DNA of 64,000 nt from Coccinella septempunctata (Eukaryota; Arthropoda; Insecta; Coleoptera; Coccinellidae). The notes beneath the pieces were generated by a model, which saw nothing but the letters and a program-made list of their open reading frames with translations, did no database searches and was not told the DNA's origin. Below, piece after piece: positions 12,144 through 23,300 of this stretch; the stretch's first letter is position 1, and each line of letters starts with the position of its first letter. The translations under genes and the position numbers were made by a program. The stretch covers positions 14,686,266 through 14,750,265 of the forward strand of contig NC_058197.1 in assembly GCF_907165205.1 (NCBI RefSeq), read 5' to 3'.

Positions 12144-13674
12144 TACACTGCGCAAAAAAAAATTACGCAAGTGCGTAATTTCAAAATTTGAGATTTCCAT
12201 AAAGTTATGGAAATCTCAAATTTATTCTACAACTGAAGGTGTTCTCAATGATAATTATTTTTATCAGAATTATGCATGCATATGTTATCCACTTTCAACG
12301 GTTTTCTTCAATACAGATGTTTTTTCCCAGCAGGAATAAAAAAAGATGATATTATCAGATTTTGAATGTATTGGCTCCATTCTAAAATCAGTTGTTCTCG
12401 ATCAATTCTATTGATCAATAGTTTTTCTTTCGTTTGATTTTCTATAATCGATCGCTATGCAACGCGAAACACCCAGGAGGAATGTGCCCAAGCGGTAGTT
12501 TTGCGAAAAGGGTGGACATACACAAGAATTGCAGAAAGGTTTGGAGTTTCCCATACAAGTGTGTCCAGAATGTTGCAGCGATTCAGGGAGACAGGTATGA
12601 ATGTCCGAAGACCAGGACAGGGTAGACCACTGGTAATAACTGCCATTCAAGAACGTTACTTGAGAGTTTCTTCGTTGAGACAACGGTTTGCAACCGCTCG
12701 CCTCCTTCAAATTCAGCTTGAGCAAACTCATGAGGTGCAAATTAGCACTCAGACAATAAGAAATCGCCTCAGAGAATATAATTTAAGGCCTCGTGTCGCG
12801 GCAAGAGGCCCAGCTCTTACCCCAGCCCATCGAAGGGGGCGTTTGGATTTTGCGAGAGAGCATATCCATTGGGAAGAGGCCGATTGGGAAAGAGTCCTCT
12901 TCACAGATGAGTCTAGATTCTGCCTCTACCATTGTGATGGACGTTCCCTTGTATACATACGTCCACATGAAAGATATGCTCAGTGCAATTTCCTGAATAC
13001 TACTGGTTTCGGGGGAGGATCGATTATGGTATGGGGTGGAATATCTTTGACTGCTCGCACAGACCTAGTGGTCGTTGATAATGGAGCTATGAATGCTGAT
13101 AAGTATATAAGGAACATTCTTGAAGAGCATGTAGTGCCATTTGCCCCAGACATTGGTGAAAATTTCATTTTTATGGACGATAATGCCAGAACCCATCGCA
13201 AATTCAGGAGTACCTTGAAGAGGTTGAAGTCTCTCGAATGGAATGGCCAGCAAGAAGTCCAGATCTCAATCCGATTGAGCAGGTTAGAGAAGGCTGAGAA
13301 GTTCAGAAAATCATCCAGCTACTCTTAATAACTTAGGAATCCAACTCGGAGAAATCTGGGAAGGATTGGATCAGAACATTTTTAGATCACTCATTTTGAG
13401 TATGAACCGTCGTTGCCGAGCTGTAATTAACGCAAGGGGTGGAAATACCAAGCCATAAACACTTATCAGCATTTCAGTATTTTGAAAATTGTTCATTTAT
13501 CTTCTTTCACATAAGATTCGGTGAAATCCTGAATTTTTCTTCCATTTAATGTGTCTTGTTTCGTTCAGAACCTTCCCGAGAGAACATAAAAAATAAGTTA
13601 TAAAGTCAATGTAGAGTTAACTTTCATTAAAATTGAGATTTTCAGAATGTGCGTTAATTTTTTTGCGCTGTGTA
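12144..13674 (+). mobile_element. Tc1-like transposon with matched ends and TA duplication
   Basis: Inverted ends CACTGCGCAAAAAAAAATTA (12146) and the complement CACAGCGCAAAAAAATTAAC at the right edge (ending 13672) enclose 1527 bp, each followed by a TA (12144-12145 and 13673-13674). This fits the Tc1/mariner rule of TA duplication and the usual 1.3-1.7 kb size. It encodes one transposase in the plus direction. A repeat-C copy resumes directly after the right TA, and its expected flanking bases appear before the left TA, so the junctions behave as one precise insertion. It is the best-preserved DNA transposon in the window. Confidence 0.9.
12457..13458 (+). pseudogene. Tc1-like transposase, DD34E family, two frameshifts
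   Basis: The long open part (12438-13328) holds a helix-turn-helix (TYTRIAERFGVSHTSVSRML), a linker with GQGRPLVIT, a second helical domain (TIRNRLREYNLRPRVAARGP) and the catalytic core: first Asp in FTDESRF (12906), second in MDDNARTH (13179), and the usual MVWGGIS block between them. A frameshift near 13240 throws the reading out. In another frame the expected WPARSPDLNPIEQ follows, with the catalytic Glu at 13277. The tail NRRCRAVINARGG then runs to a TAA at 13456. A likely start ATG at 12457 is also out of frame with the body. The family is about 330-340 residues. The domains are intact in order, so it is a recently disabled copy. Confidence 0.9.
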
Positions 13675-13675
13675 G

Positions 13676-14172
13676 AATATTAGTTCAAAATCTCACCAAT
13701 AAAAATCGTCTAAATTACTCACGAATTTCTTCACAATGTTCTTGTTCGAACATTCCAACAATCGTCGTGAAAATGGGATGAAATGGGGCAACATCATAGC
13801 ACTTTTTCAACATAACTAACATAAGCACTTTCAAGAAACTGTCTCAACTTTCTACACTTTTTTTCACCCTAAATTGCATGATACAACAATTATGATTCTC
13901 TCAAAAGTGACCTGATGCATCTAATTCGATGAACTTCGTACTGAACCATTCATTGTCCAACCATATGTTTATTATGTTTCGTTTCGTTTTTGCGATGCCG
14001 GAGTCACCTTCCACAGTCCCGTACTTGAAATTCAATGAAATTTTGCCTAACTTCTAGGGGTTGTATCTCAGCCATCTTGGATACTTTATACGGACAATGT
14101 TTGGTTAAACGACATATTTCGATGAGTTCTACCTTCTGTCGAAAAATACCTCATCTTTGAAAACTCCCTGTA
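13676..14172 (-). repeat. Repeat C, copy 1, interrupted by the Tc1-like element
   Basis: The minus strand matches copy 2 (23301-24190) across about 500 bp. Shared blocks include the terminal region (TACAGGGAGTTTTCAAAG here), GGTTAAACGAC, the CAACCATATG/CATTGTCCA block and TTAGGGTGAAA. Its other half is missing past 13676, where the Tc1-like element begins. It has no coding capacity and is probably a non-autonomous DNA element. Confidence 0.75.
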
Positions 14173-15921
14173 TATATTCTATTTCTAGGAATATAAATTT
14201 TTTAGTCGGATTAAGAGATGAACAGATTTTCATTCATATCTAAAGAGTGGCTTTTCTGTTACTGCTGTCCTCGAAAACAAAGTAAGTACGGACGATCATT
14301 GTGAAATGAAGAAAGTGATGGAATGAAAAAAAAACTTTTATCTTGGTTTGCTCTTAAGACCAAGTTTAGACGCATGAATAATCTCGTTGCTATTTTCAAA
14401 TATTCCCACAAAATTACTCGAAACTAATTAACTGCCCATAAAAAAAACCGTTCCAGTATTCGAACAATCCAGAAAAAAACGATAAAACCCGATTCAATGC
14501 GAGAATTATACGGTTATCGTAAGAAAATATCGAGGACCGAACCATGAGACGAAACAACGAAATTATAATAATGGAATGCCGGAGTCATAACATGATCTTA
14601 TAAATAAATAACGTTTTCATTAAATCAGGACCATATGGCACTTAAACTACTGTCCATAAATCCAGATATATAATGAGAATTTATGCGTATGCGTTCCCTT
14701 CCTTTTTTCTTCCGAATATGACATCCACAATGGCCGCCAGCTCAAATAATAAAAACAACAAGGCTGGACAACGTGCCCAAGATGGATTTCTTTCGGGAAA
14801 AATAGTACAGTCGGCCAGTTCACTGATTGGAAGTTTGGGATAGCCGAAAAAGGAGTTAATGATGAAAGCAAAAGATTTCAGTGAGAGGAAAAGATTATGG
14901 TCCAGTTTGTCCGAATTATAATTGAAATTCGTCTTCAGTTTGCTATTTTTCGAGGAGTATTTGAAGTTTCACCTATGGTATCTTGCAATTAAATGCATGT
15001 GAAGTAGTAGAGACCATTAATGGAAAAATTGAGTTGAAATTTTCATCAGAGGAAAAACTTAACTCAACTAACACGCCATCTGACAATAAATCATAAAATG
15101 TATTCTCCTGAGTGAACTGAAAGGTTTAAATATCTGCTCAAATTAACATTTGCTTTCAAGTTGGCTTCTTTAGGAAGCTGTATCCAAACAGATGCTGCTC
15201 AAAAAAACTTATATGAAAGACCTAATCTGTTTTCGTCCATTATTCTTTTGCTTGTGGAAAATCGTCAAAAATTAACCCCTCTCGTTCATTGCAACCTATT
15301 CATTCATGATCCTGTTGAATATACACCTGTTCTACCCAATCCCAAGTGGCTCGAATTTGGTCCACTGTCTCGAGTCAGACGACGAGCCCGTTCCTCATAT
15401 TTGCCCAAAGATATAAATCACAATAGTCTCGAGTTTACGCAGTCACGATAAAAGAGTGAACAGGTAACAAGATTTTATTGCCTTATATTATTAAATCGTT
15501 ATTTTATTAATTTATGTAGATGGGGCCTACGTAACAATGCGACTTTATTGTTTCTTTGTGTTTGGCTGAATTGTCTGAATGCATAAGGAACCATTTACTG
15601 GTCATATGAAGACCGATTTATCTTGATTTCAGGACCGCAGTTATTTGACGGAGGTAATGAATATTTTATGAGTTATTATTATTGAATTGGCGTTTTTGTA
15701 CAGACATTCATCGAATGAGGAACATTGGCAACCTTTTGCTATTTCTTCGACAACTTTCTTCGAAACCTAATAACAATCCCTTTGTCCTTAGGAAAACATG
15801 TCTTAAACATTGCTTCATACAATCAAAGTTTGGGAAATCTTTTTTCTTGGTATGAAGTTAGCTTTGACGCTTTCACTTTCCCCTACATTTTTCTACAGGA
15901 ACTATATACCAAAGGTATATA
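14173..15921. other. No recognised gene; one unexplained ORF
   Basis: The sequence is AT-rich and non-repetitive-looking. The only feature that stands out is the 96-codon frame listed separately at 15161. No RNA gene or repeat is seen. Confidence 0.35.
15161..15451 (+). other. Unassigned ORF, possible exon
   Basis: A 96-codon frame ends ...RVRRRARSSYLPKDINHNSLEFTQSR. I recognise no family. It is preceded by a pyrimidine-containing TTTGCTTTCAAG (possible acceptor, about 15160) and followed by a possible donor CAG/GTAACA at about 15462. The third-position pattern is not clearly coding. It may be an exon of an undetected gene or chance. Confidence 0.15.
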
Positions 15922-15990
15922 ACACTTTTTTTCTATACCATTTTTTCTGATTCGACCCTGATAAAAATATATAGCCATTTTAAATTTCTG
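15922..15990 (+). repeat. MITE-A internal fragment
   Basis: The block CTATACCATTTTTTCTGATT followed by CGACCCTGATAAAAATATATAGCC matches the inner left arm of the complete MITE-A at 38671-39083 and the copy at 42003. Only about 70 bp remain and neither terminus is present. Confidence 0.65.
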
Positions 15991-16715
15991 TAGTCTGTAG
16001 TTCCTGGATGAACACAATAATCCACTACAGGTGGAATTAAAGAAAAATCGTCAATACCTAGAAGTGAATAATCAAAAATCATATTACCTTGGGCTGATCC
16101 TACCCTGCGCATTCCGTCCCGTACAAATTATCATTGCAGGTTCGTGGTTCTGGAAAAAAAATCAACATTATAAACTGGGCAGGAAAAGATGTTTATCACT
16201 TTTATATATTATTTATCAAGATCCCTGTCACGGTTTATTATTTGACTTATCTGTTTTATTTATTGTATTTCATTCAAGAAAGTATACGATGTTTCGTGAA
16301 ACATAAAACGCTCATTATTAAATAGAACAAGGCGATGATGTTCGAAGAATAAGAAGTTGTCGTCCAATGGCAAATATGTGTTCAACTCGTAAACTAACAA
16401 ACCGTTTATCGTGAATGAAACTAATCAGATGTGTTTGGAGAATTCATTCTATTTGAATGGATGTATGATAATTCTTATCAAACGAAAGTTACTTGAATGT
16501 ATTATATTAATTGGGACAAACGAAGGAATGTGGAAAACGAGCGATGGATCGAGTGATCATTTCAAAATGAAATAACCTGTGGTTTATGAACTATTATTAG
16601 CAGATTGACTGTCAAACATTCATCAATCACTTGTGATTTATATGTCATTATTCACTGGCGTTTTGAAATTCATGGTCAGAAAAACAGGAATAGGATCTCA
16701 ACATAGACATTGCTA
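15991..16715. other. No gene seen
   Basis: AT-rich sequence with two overlapping open frames at 16031-16325, neither with a recognisable motif. No inverted repeat or RNA gene was seen. Confidence 0.35.
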
Positions 16716-17030
16716 TACAGAGTGATCCAACGTAAACTTTCCGACTTTAAAATGGAAATGTTTAAGATCGTTCGGACTAGTCGATTTCAGATTCGAGTGA
16801 GAACAACTTTTCTGCTTTTTCCATCCCTGGTTTCGAATAGTGATGAGGGATGTTTCTATAACTGATTTTGAAGATCGTATCTAGTACTATCTGACCCAAA
16901 AATTAAGCTTCAAAATATCCATCGATAATGAAATAACATTGACATTAGTGAAAGAGGCAATGTGGAATTTATCTCGAGAATATTATTCGTATCCGACACA
17001 TTTCGAAAGTATTTAGTTTGTTGTTAATAT
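16716..17030. repeat. Single-arm relative of foldback family D
   Basis: It begins TACAGAGTGATCC, and blocks GTCGATTTCAGATTCGAGTG, GAATAGTGATGAGGG and TCTCGAGAATATT follow in the same order as in the left arm of 1191-2580. Identity is modest and no opposing arm is seen, so this is either an unpaired arm or a distant relative. Confidence 0.45.
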
Positions 17031-17089
17031 TTTGTTCAAAAAAGTATTAATTTTTGGTACGAAAAAATAGACGAACTATGTTTTTGTTT

Positions 17090-17530
17090 ACCTTAGTCTA
17101 TCGTGAATTTTCAAGAAGGTTATAAGCGTGTCAAAGCGATTGTAAATTTTAGTAGAATTGAAACGGTGTACTCCGTAGAAAAAATTTGGAAAATTTGACG
17201 CTACTGGTTCAGTCAGAAACAAAAAGAGGGCGCAAGAAAGAGACGAAACGAGGGACGTGGCTGTCTAGGGTCATGTAGCAATGGATCCGACCTTTGGTAC
17301 TGGTAGATTGTATGATGTATCTGGTGTTTCACGCACAACAATCATGAGAATCTTCAAACAACATAAATTTCATCCCTATAAGATACGATTGGTTCAGAAA
17401 CTGAACGAGGATGATCCTGATCGTCGACTCCAGTTCTGTAGGGTGATCAGTGAAATTATTGAAGGTAATGAACTACAAGTTCGATATCTGTTTTTCGAAG
17501 GAGTGTTCATTTTGTCGTGCAAGTATTGAA
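17090..17530 (+). pseudogene. Transposase fragment of the DUF4817/HTH insect family
   Basis: The best part, 17281-17475, reads VSGVSRTTIMRIFKQHKFHP then YKIRLVQKLNEDDPDRRLQF, which is the second helix-turn-helix and the KFHPYKIxLVQxLxxDDxxRRxxFC linker typical of a large group of insect DDE transposases. Upstream (17105-17270), in other frames, there is degraded N-terminal sequence. Downstream the frame shifts and the catalytic domain is lost after about 17525. Another piece of the same family, from its N-terminal end, lies at 44243-44470. The fragment is dead. The unusual stretch after it (17517-17711) encodes a hydrophobic segment I cannot assign. Confidence 0.65.
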
Positions 17531-19139
17531 GAATACAGAATACCATCAGACGATCATTTTCCATTTTTTGTTCGTTCTCTCAACCGAAAACACGAAACAC
17601 GCTGTATACATGGCTACCTCTGCCATTGTTTTGACCACCTTTATAGATTCCATCGCCGCCTACGCCTGTTGCATGCGACAATCCACGTCTCAATCAAAAC
17701 TGTTGCAGTAAAAATCGCCGGTTACTATTCAGATTCCCTCCACATACCGCAGAGACCTTCACACCTTACATCTAAATGAGGCGGCCTTTTTGTAGCCGTC
17801 CTCGTGGCTGCTTAAGATGCAGCGCGGGCGGCCATTTTGATCACTTTATTGCATTGCGACAAGGTCCGATTTTTTCTGTGGGAAATATACGAGCGTGATT
17901 GACAGCGGGTATATGTCATGGGACGGAAATATCGCGAGATAAGGTTGTGTACAGGCTGCTCAGAGAATGGATTCGAATTTTGTGTAGGTACAACTGTATG
18001 TCGAGCATTAACAGATTTACATAGACTCTTTAACGAAGAATTTCACTAAACGCCCGTTAAAAATTGCCATTACTCTGAAATGAGTAAACTGTATCTGTCG
18101 TATGAGCCATCCCTCCAAACTCCAATGGGGAATTCTCTTCAATTTGGGTTATCACAGCATATGCAAGTTTAAACTGAATAATCATGGGTTTCATTCATGA
18201 ATTTTTCAAATGCACCGCGGAAACTATTCAAAATCATTCTTCAAATATCAGGTTTTAAAATTTAAATCGCTTCGTTTCTAGTTTACTATTTGGCAACAGC
18301 GCCTACTAGAAATTTGAAACAAAAACAATGGCTTGTTTATAAAATAACAGCTGTTGATTTACAGCCAACATAAGGCGCGTACTCACTGGCGAGCAGCAAC
18401 AGCAACCGGCCATAAAAATCCCATAAAATTTTACGACCTTCCTAGTTCGTCGCAGACCTTATAGACAGCCATCTTTGCCTATCTCATCGGAATAGTGTAT
18501 TTGTTGTCCGTTATTATCAACGCATATTTCAGTCGATGTTGCCAACTTGTGCAATAGAAACGAAACGCTTTAAATTTCGAATACCCATTTTTATAAAAAA
18601 TACATCATTTTCGTCAGAAAGATTATTCCCTATTATGTATTTCAATAATTTCTGCGAAGTTTGGTCCGAAAATCCCTGTTGCTTCCCGTTGTCAACCTCC
18701 CGAAAGTCCCTCATGCCGGAAAACCTTCAAGGACCCAATTAAAACCGACCGAAATCAATCGTGCCCCACACTCTCCCTACCCACCCCCCTACGACCCTGT
18801 GCGATCGGAGTAGCTTCTCCCGCGGAGTAAGTCAAAGTCCGTCTGATTACAAATAATCCCTCGGGAGCCGTGAAATTATGAGATTAAAAGAGGACGGAGC
18901 ACGGGACCCTTTGACTCCCAAGATTAGCCATTATTTATAGGGTCATTCTGATAGACGTTCTATAAGGCCAATCAGTAATTGCTAGACGCGGCTGGCTTCT
19001 ATCTGAGAGCGCTTCTTTCATCTGCAATTTACAATCAACAGAATTAGGTTGTCAGTGAACCGTGCCAGCGTCTTGATCCTGTGTACGCCTTAATTTATCG
19101 ACGGAGATGAGGTGGGTTCTACGATGATGAAGTCTTGAT
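17531..19139. other. No recognised gene; GC-richer island 18370-18960
   Basis: Between 18400 and 18440 two CCATAAAA-like sites lie close together (CCATAAAAATC, CCATAAAATTTTACGAC). The island is CG-rich and runs to about 18960 with ATTTATAGGGTCATTC. No open frame has motif content. It may be conserved non-coding DNA, which is inference from composition only. Confidence 0.35.
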
Positions 19140-19725
19140 ACACTTTGAAGAGTTACCTTTAAAAGGGCGACATTCCTTTCCCATTCCTCATCTTATCTCT
19201 TCGACTGGACATAATTTTTCCGTTGAAATAGACACTGAATTCTCAGAAGTATGTTTGTTGTTTGGTAGGGGGTTTTATTCCACTGTGACCTTGATCTATT
19301 GTGTCCTCCATCAGAGCTGTACTCACAACTGTGCCAGCTAAAGCTCCAGAGTTCCAATAAACTCCAGTGTCTGAAAGGTTTTCAAGGCGGCCCCATTCCT
19401 TCTATGATTCTCTCGTCCAAAACATTCCCTGACAGGCTTGCAAAGGCGAGGCAACAGAAGTTGCCTCCTGTTCTCCAAGGAATCTACACTTGTCAGTTTC
19501 TGATAAGCTCATTCTCATCATAAGCTTCCTAAAGCGACAATGTCCAGTGAGGAAGCGTAACTCATTCTTACTAAATACTTCTTGGACTTTACAGTTTCAA
19601 AATCCGAAAGGTACTACTTCTTGGGATGATCCATTCCTGGAAGAATTCTCCAGGGGAGTTAGGTTCGCTGATATTTTTTTGTTAAGAGATGACCAGGATC
19701 TCCGATTTTCAGTCCTTTAATTACC
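19140..19725 (-). pseudogene. Degenerate LINE C-terminal region, sister of 2600-3230
   Basis: The order of blocks is the same as at 2600-3230 on the same strand: the CTCATTCTCATCATA...CTTCCT block, the zinc-finger-coding block (CTCCA...GAATCTACACTTGTCAG), the CTCGTCCAA(A/G)ACATTCCCTG block and CCAGAGTTCCAAT. Small indels break all frames. The two copies are diverged (roughly 75-80% by eye), so they are old. It ends close to a Tc1-like remnant. Confidence 0.6.
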
Positions 19726-19774
19726 TCTACCTTCCCTACATATTCCGACGTATATTGATGAAAGTATCAACAGA

Positions 19775-20103
19775 GTAGTCCAAAAATTTCAAGCAGCTAT
19801 TTGCAGATTTTCGTTTATCAGCATGATAATGCACTACCACATATGTAAGTACGGAAGAACCTTAGGGTATTCCACATTTACTATAACCTTCAAGATCCCC
19901 TGACCAAAATCGACTCAAGCAAGCTTGAGACTAACTATACAGAGCCCTTGACATCCACAGAACATAGCAGGAAACGCTTCAACAGCTCAGAGATCCTTTC
20001 CAAAACTTTGGCTTTAAAAGGAGCAGCATTTCCCCAAAAACTTGGCCTGCAGAGAAGACGCCTAGAAGTTATTGATGCTCGTGGAGATCATACTTTGTAT
20101 TGA
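19775..20103 (+). pseudogene. Tc1-like transposase C-terminal remnant
   Basis: Around 19815-19850 it reads YQHDNALPHM, the second catalytic Asp motif of Tc1-like transposases. Then come degraded residues, DIHRTxQETLQQLRDPFQ (19930-19990), and at the end RRLEVIDARGDHTLY with TGA at 20101-20103, the typical C-terminus (ARGGHTxY) of the family. A stop follows the Asp motif and the Glu region is unreadable. The LINE at 20106 abuts its stop codon, so the remnant was cut by, or recombined with, that LINE. Confidence 0.65.
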
Positions 20104-20105
20104 GA

Positions 20106-21060
20106 ATGTATCCTTCTCGAGTCTCCATTATAACTGTGGACCAAAGACCTCCACTGTGACCTGTCTAACGCTAGTTGTTCCAGTTATGATTGGCATTAAC
20201 TGATTTTAGGGATTGACGTAGTATATCCTTAAACCACTCATACTGGCCTCCTGGTTTCCAGGCTCCCTCTGTGGATTCTCCATACAGAGCTATTTTGGGG
20301 AGTCTTGTATCCTCAGAATGTGGCTCCATCTGAGTCGAGCCCTCGGTACTTGAGTCTCAATTGTTGTATGACTCGCGCGTTGCAAGACTTCTGCATTCGA
20401 AACTTTGTGGAACCATCTTAGATGATGTTATTGCGTTTGTTCAAGCTGTTCAATATGTCGCCTGTAGGGTGTCCAGCTTTCGCTTCCGTAAAAAAGCGTT
20501 GGGAGGACCACTGCTTCGTAAACAACTGTCTTAGTCTTCAGATTGAGGTCGTCCTTCAGCTTCCAATATGCCAGTAATGCTAAATTGAAACGTTTGTGTA
20601 TTTCCGTGGCTAGGTTAGCCCTAGTATTTATGAAGCTTCCCAAGTATTTGAACTGCTCGACCTGTTCTAGAGTTTCATTCTCCAGGCTGATATGTGTTTG
20701 AAGGCTTTCTGGCGGACTTACCAGGATTTTGGTTTTGTCGATATTGACTCTGAGGCCTAAAGCTTCGTATATATGTTTATAGGTGTCTAACATTAACTGT
20801 AGATCCTCTGAGCTGCTAGCGATAATTGAGCAGTCTTCTGCATATTGAATGTAAGTGATAAAATTTGTACGGGTTTTTGCTATGAGGCGCTTCAGGTTAA
20901 ACAGGCTTCCATCAAATCTGAATCTTATTCCCACACCTCCTACAGGCATACTCTTGTCAGCAATTATCGAGACAGCTATGGCAGTAAATACGCTAACACG
21001 CATCCTTATTTTAATCCAGAGTTGGTTCGCACACTACTAAGATTTTTACTGGTCACGTCT
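20106..21060 (-). pseudogene. LINE reverse transcriptase fragment (endonuclease/RT type)
   Basis: A 191-codon open part (20428-21003) carries the reverse transcriptase core: GIRFRFDGSLFNLKRL, then the catalytic loop read as YAED, where YADD is expected (about 20840). It continues with LGLRVNIDKTKILV, QVEQFKYLGSFINT and LPTLFYGSESWTPYRRHIEQ. The upstream NSGLK...GCVL (a GxxQGCVLS relative) is in another frame. The thumb and tail continue toward 20106 with frameshifts (TRARLRW, IALYGE-type sequence). The Asp-to-Glu change and the frameshifts make it inactive. Sister copies are at 54447-55313, 60405-61045 and, as 3' end only, 36540-37715. Confidence 0.85.
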
Positions 21061-21598
21061 GTCAAGTACCTACAGATACAAAGACTATTTCAAAATTTCC
21101 CCATCTCCATGTGGAAGATCGCAGTCCAATACCATCCATATGCATCTCCGAGATATCTTTCAATATTATAATACGAGTTGCATGTTATATGCAAATGACG
21201 CAGTTCGATTTCGATCTAATAATATCAATCTATTGTTTCAAACCGGCAATAAATAAATTAATATTTCCCCTAACCGATACACAGCTATATGGTTCGTGCA
21301 TACCTGTTTTCGTCTTTACAATGCCTAATTTGAATATCGACTATCTTCGAATGAGCCGTACGATTGCTGCTTTGAATATTGGACGATCGTACGCTTTGAT
21401 TGTTGCCCCTTACCTTCCGCTTCCTCAAGGGATATTAGCAAACATTTCCGATTTGCATCTGGACGAATACGGTCAGGTACCCATAACAGATACCACCTCC
21501 TTCATACTTGAGGGGATCCACTCCAACATGAACGTAGTCAGAACGGCATGAGACAACCTCCTAGAAATTGAACTATATTGTCGAGGGCTTTTAAGTCC
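21061..21598. other. Unassigned ORF region
   Basis: A 146-codon plus-strand frame at 21111-21551 is the longest in the window not explained by a mobile element or satellite. Its translation (ending ITDTTSFILEGIHSNMNVVR) resembles no family I know. There is no obvious splice context. The flanks are LINE and mariner debris, so it may be part of an unrecognised element or chance. Confidence 0.2.
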
Positions 21599-22305
21599 TC
21601 ATTCCATCGATTGTTGCTTTGTTTCTGGATCGTAGAAATGTACCCAAGTCTCATCCATAGTAACTATTCGGTTTAAGAAATCTACATCGTTTTCAATTCG
21701 AGCACAGATCGAACGCGATGCTTCTACCCTTGCACGCTTTTGGTACACATTCAAACATTTGGGGATCCATTTTACAACAATTGGTCTCATGTCCAAATTG
21801 ACGTGAACTATATGATGAATGTGTTCGTATGAAATATTCAGTGCTTCTGATATCCGTTTTAGCCCAATTCGACGGTCTGATAGAATCATGTCATGAACTG
21901 CATCGATATTTTCGGGGACTGACACAGAAACTGGCCTTGCCAATCGGTCATCATCTTCAATGGAAAATTTACCTCTTTTGAAGCTAGCAGTCCAATTTTT
22001 CACGGTCGCATACGAAGGACATTGATCACCAAGGGTATTAAGCATATCTTCGTAGATATGCTTACCTCTTAACCCTTTTAAATAGAGGTACTTGATATTG
22101 GCTCGATACTTAAATTTTTCGATTTTCACAATTTCGGTGGACGTCTTCTTTCTTTCAATTTATTGCGTAACTCTGGTTCACTTTTTTGACCTCAAACTTC
22201 ACACTGACACATTTAATTGAGTTATCGTTCGTTGCTATGGTAACGCAATTGTATTTTGCATACATGGAACTGGTCTAGGCTAACTAGATATCAATCCATA
22301 TCATA
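21599..22305 (-). pseudogene. Mariner copy 3, 3'-truncated, long open N-terminal half
   Basis: An uninterrupted 176-codon frame from the ATG at 22129 covers the DNA-binding half: YLYLKGLRGKHIYEDML, SYATVKNWTASFKRGKFSIE, the DRRIGLKRISEALNISYEHI helix region, NLDMRPIVVKWIPKCLNVYQ and the first catalytic Asp in TMDETWVHFYD. The element is cut at 21599, so the second and third catalytic residues are absent. The 5' end extends to about 22305 (CTAGGCTAACTAGATATCAAT), though the outermost bases differ from the other copies. A protein of this length would bind DNA but could not cut it. Confidence 0.85.
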
Positions 22306-23300
22306 CATTCGTTGTGTTTTGAATTTTGTTCAGTTCTTTTCCCAATTTGTTTTTTTTCCACTAATGACCAATCTTATTCTATGGATTATTCATTGCGACT
22401 CAACATTATAGCTTTACCGGTAGTTTTCGGGCTTGCCAAACGCATCGTTCCTCAATCCTACCACCCACCTTCTCCCCACCCTTCCGAAACCGTCGAACTA
22501 TTTATTTTCAACACTTTCCCAGTCCCCACGTCTCGACAGCACCGCACATCTCCGTGTCAATTTTCAGCATTCCACCCCGCACATTACGGACTTTATGGGG
22601 GTCAAATATTCCAATTTACCGACTGACTCGAAATTTATTGTCTTATTTTCAGCGCTAAATATTCGGTCGATATGAACTCTTCCCGCACCGACTGTATAAT
22701 TTTATTGCCAATTTTTGGGATGTTCATAACGCCCCCGAGACCGTATTATGTGCTAGAGGCATCGCGGACGGGTGGTCGGTGGCGTCTTTATTATTAGAAA
22801 TTTGTCGATTTGAATATTATCGGCAGTTCGATGGGCCGGAAATTGGGGCGAGGGAGGGGAGGGGGTGCGGATGTAAAGTGCGTTCGAAAAAATTCGCCTT
22901 CAAGTAGGCTGTGGAATTGTAAGGGTTGATATTCTGTGTCTGAACGTAACTTTTGATTGTATCACCTCATTTTCCCCATATATAAATACACTGCTCAACA
23001 ATCGTTAGGGATCACGTGTAAACTTTATCCCCGTATCTTCTTTTCTTCTCAGGTTATAAGTGAAAACTCATTTTTCGTGTCTTTATTGGTTCCTTTATTT
23101 CGTGTAGTTTCATCAATATCGAGAAACAAATGTTGAAGTCTACACTTTTTCATGTAGAATGATGCAGTGGCGTATTCAAGGATATTATTTCAGTCTGCCT
23201 CTTCAGTGATATAGTGGTAACTTTATTTTATTTTTTTTTTGTAATATGAACCCTACGATTTTTTATATATTCCAGTGTCATATTTTTTTTATTCAGAATA
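22306..23300. other. GC-richer island and AT-rich spacer, no gene seen
   Basis: The part 22440-22900 is CG-rich and includes a GA-rich run near 22845-22865. Beginning at 22989, CACTGCTCAACAATCGTTAG looks like one terminus of a Tc1-like element, but I find no partner. The rest is AT-rich with no motif. Confidence 0.35.
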
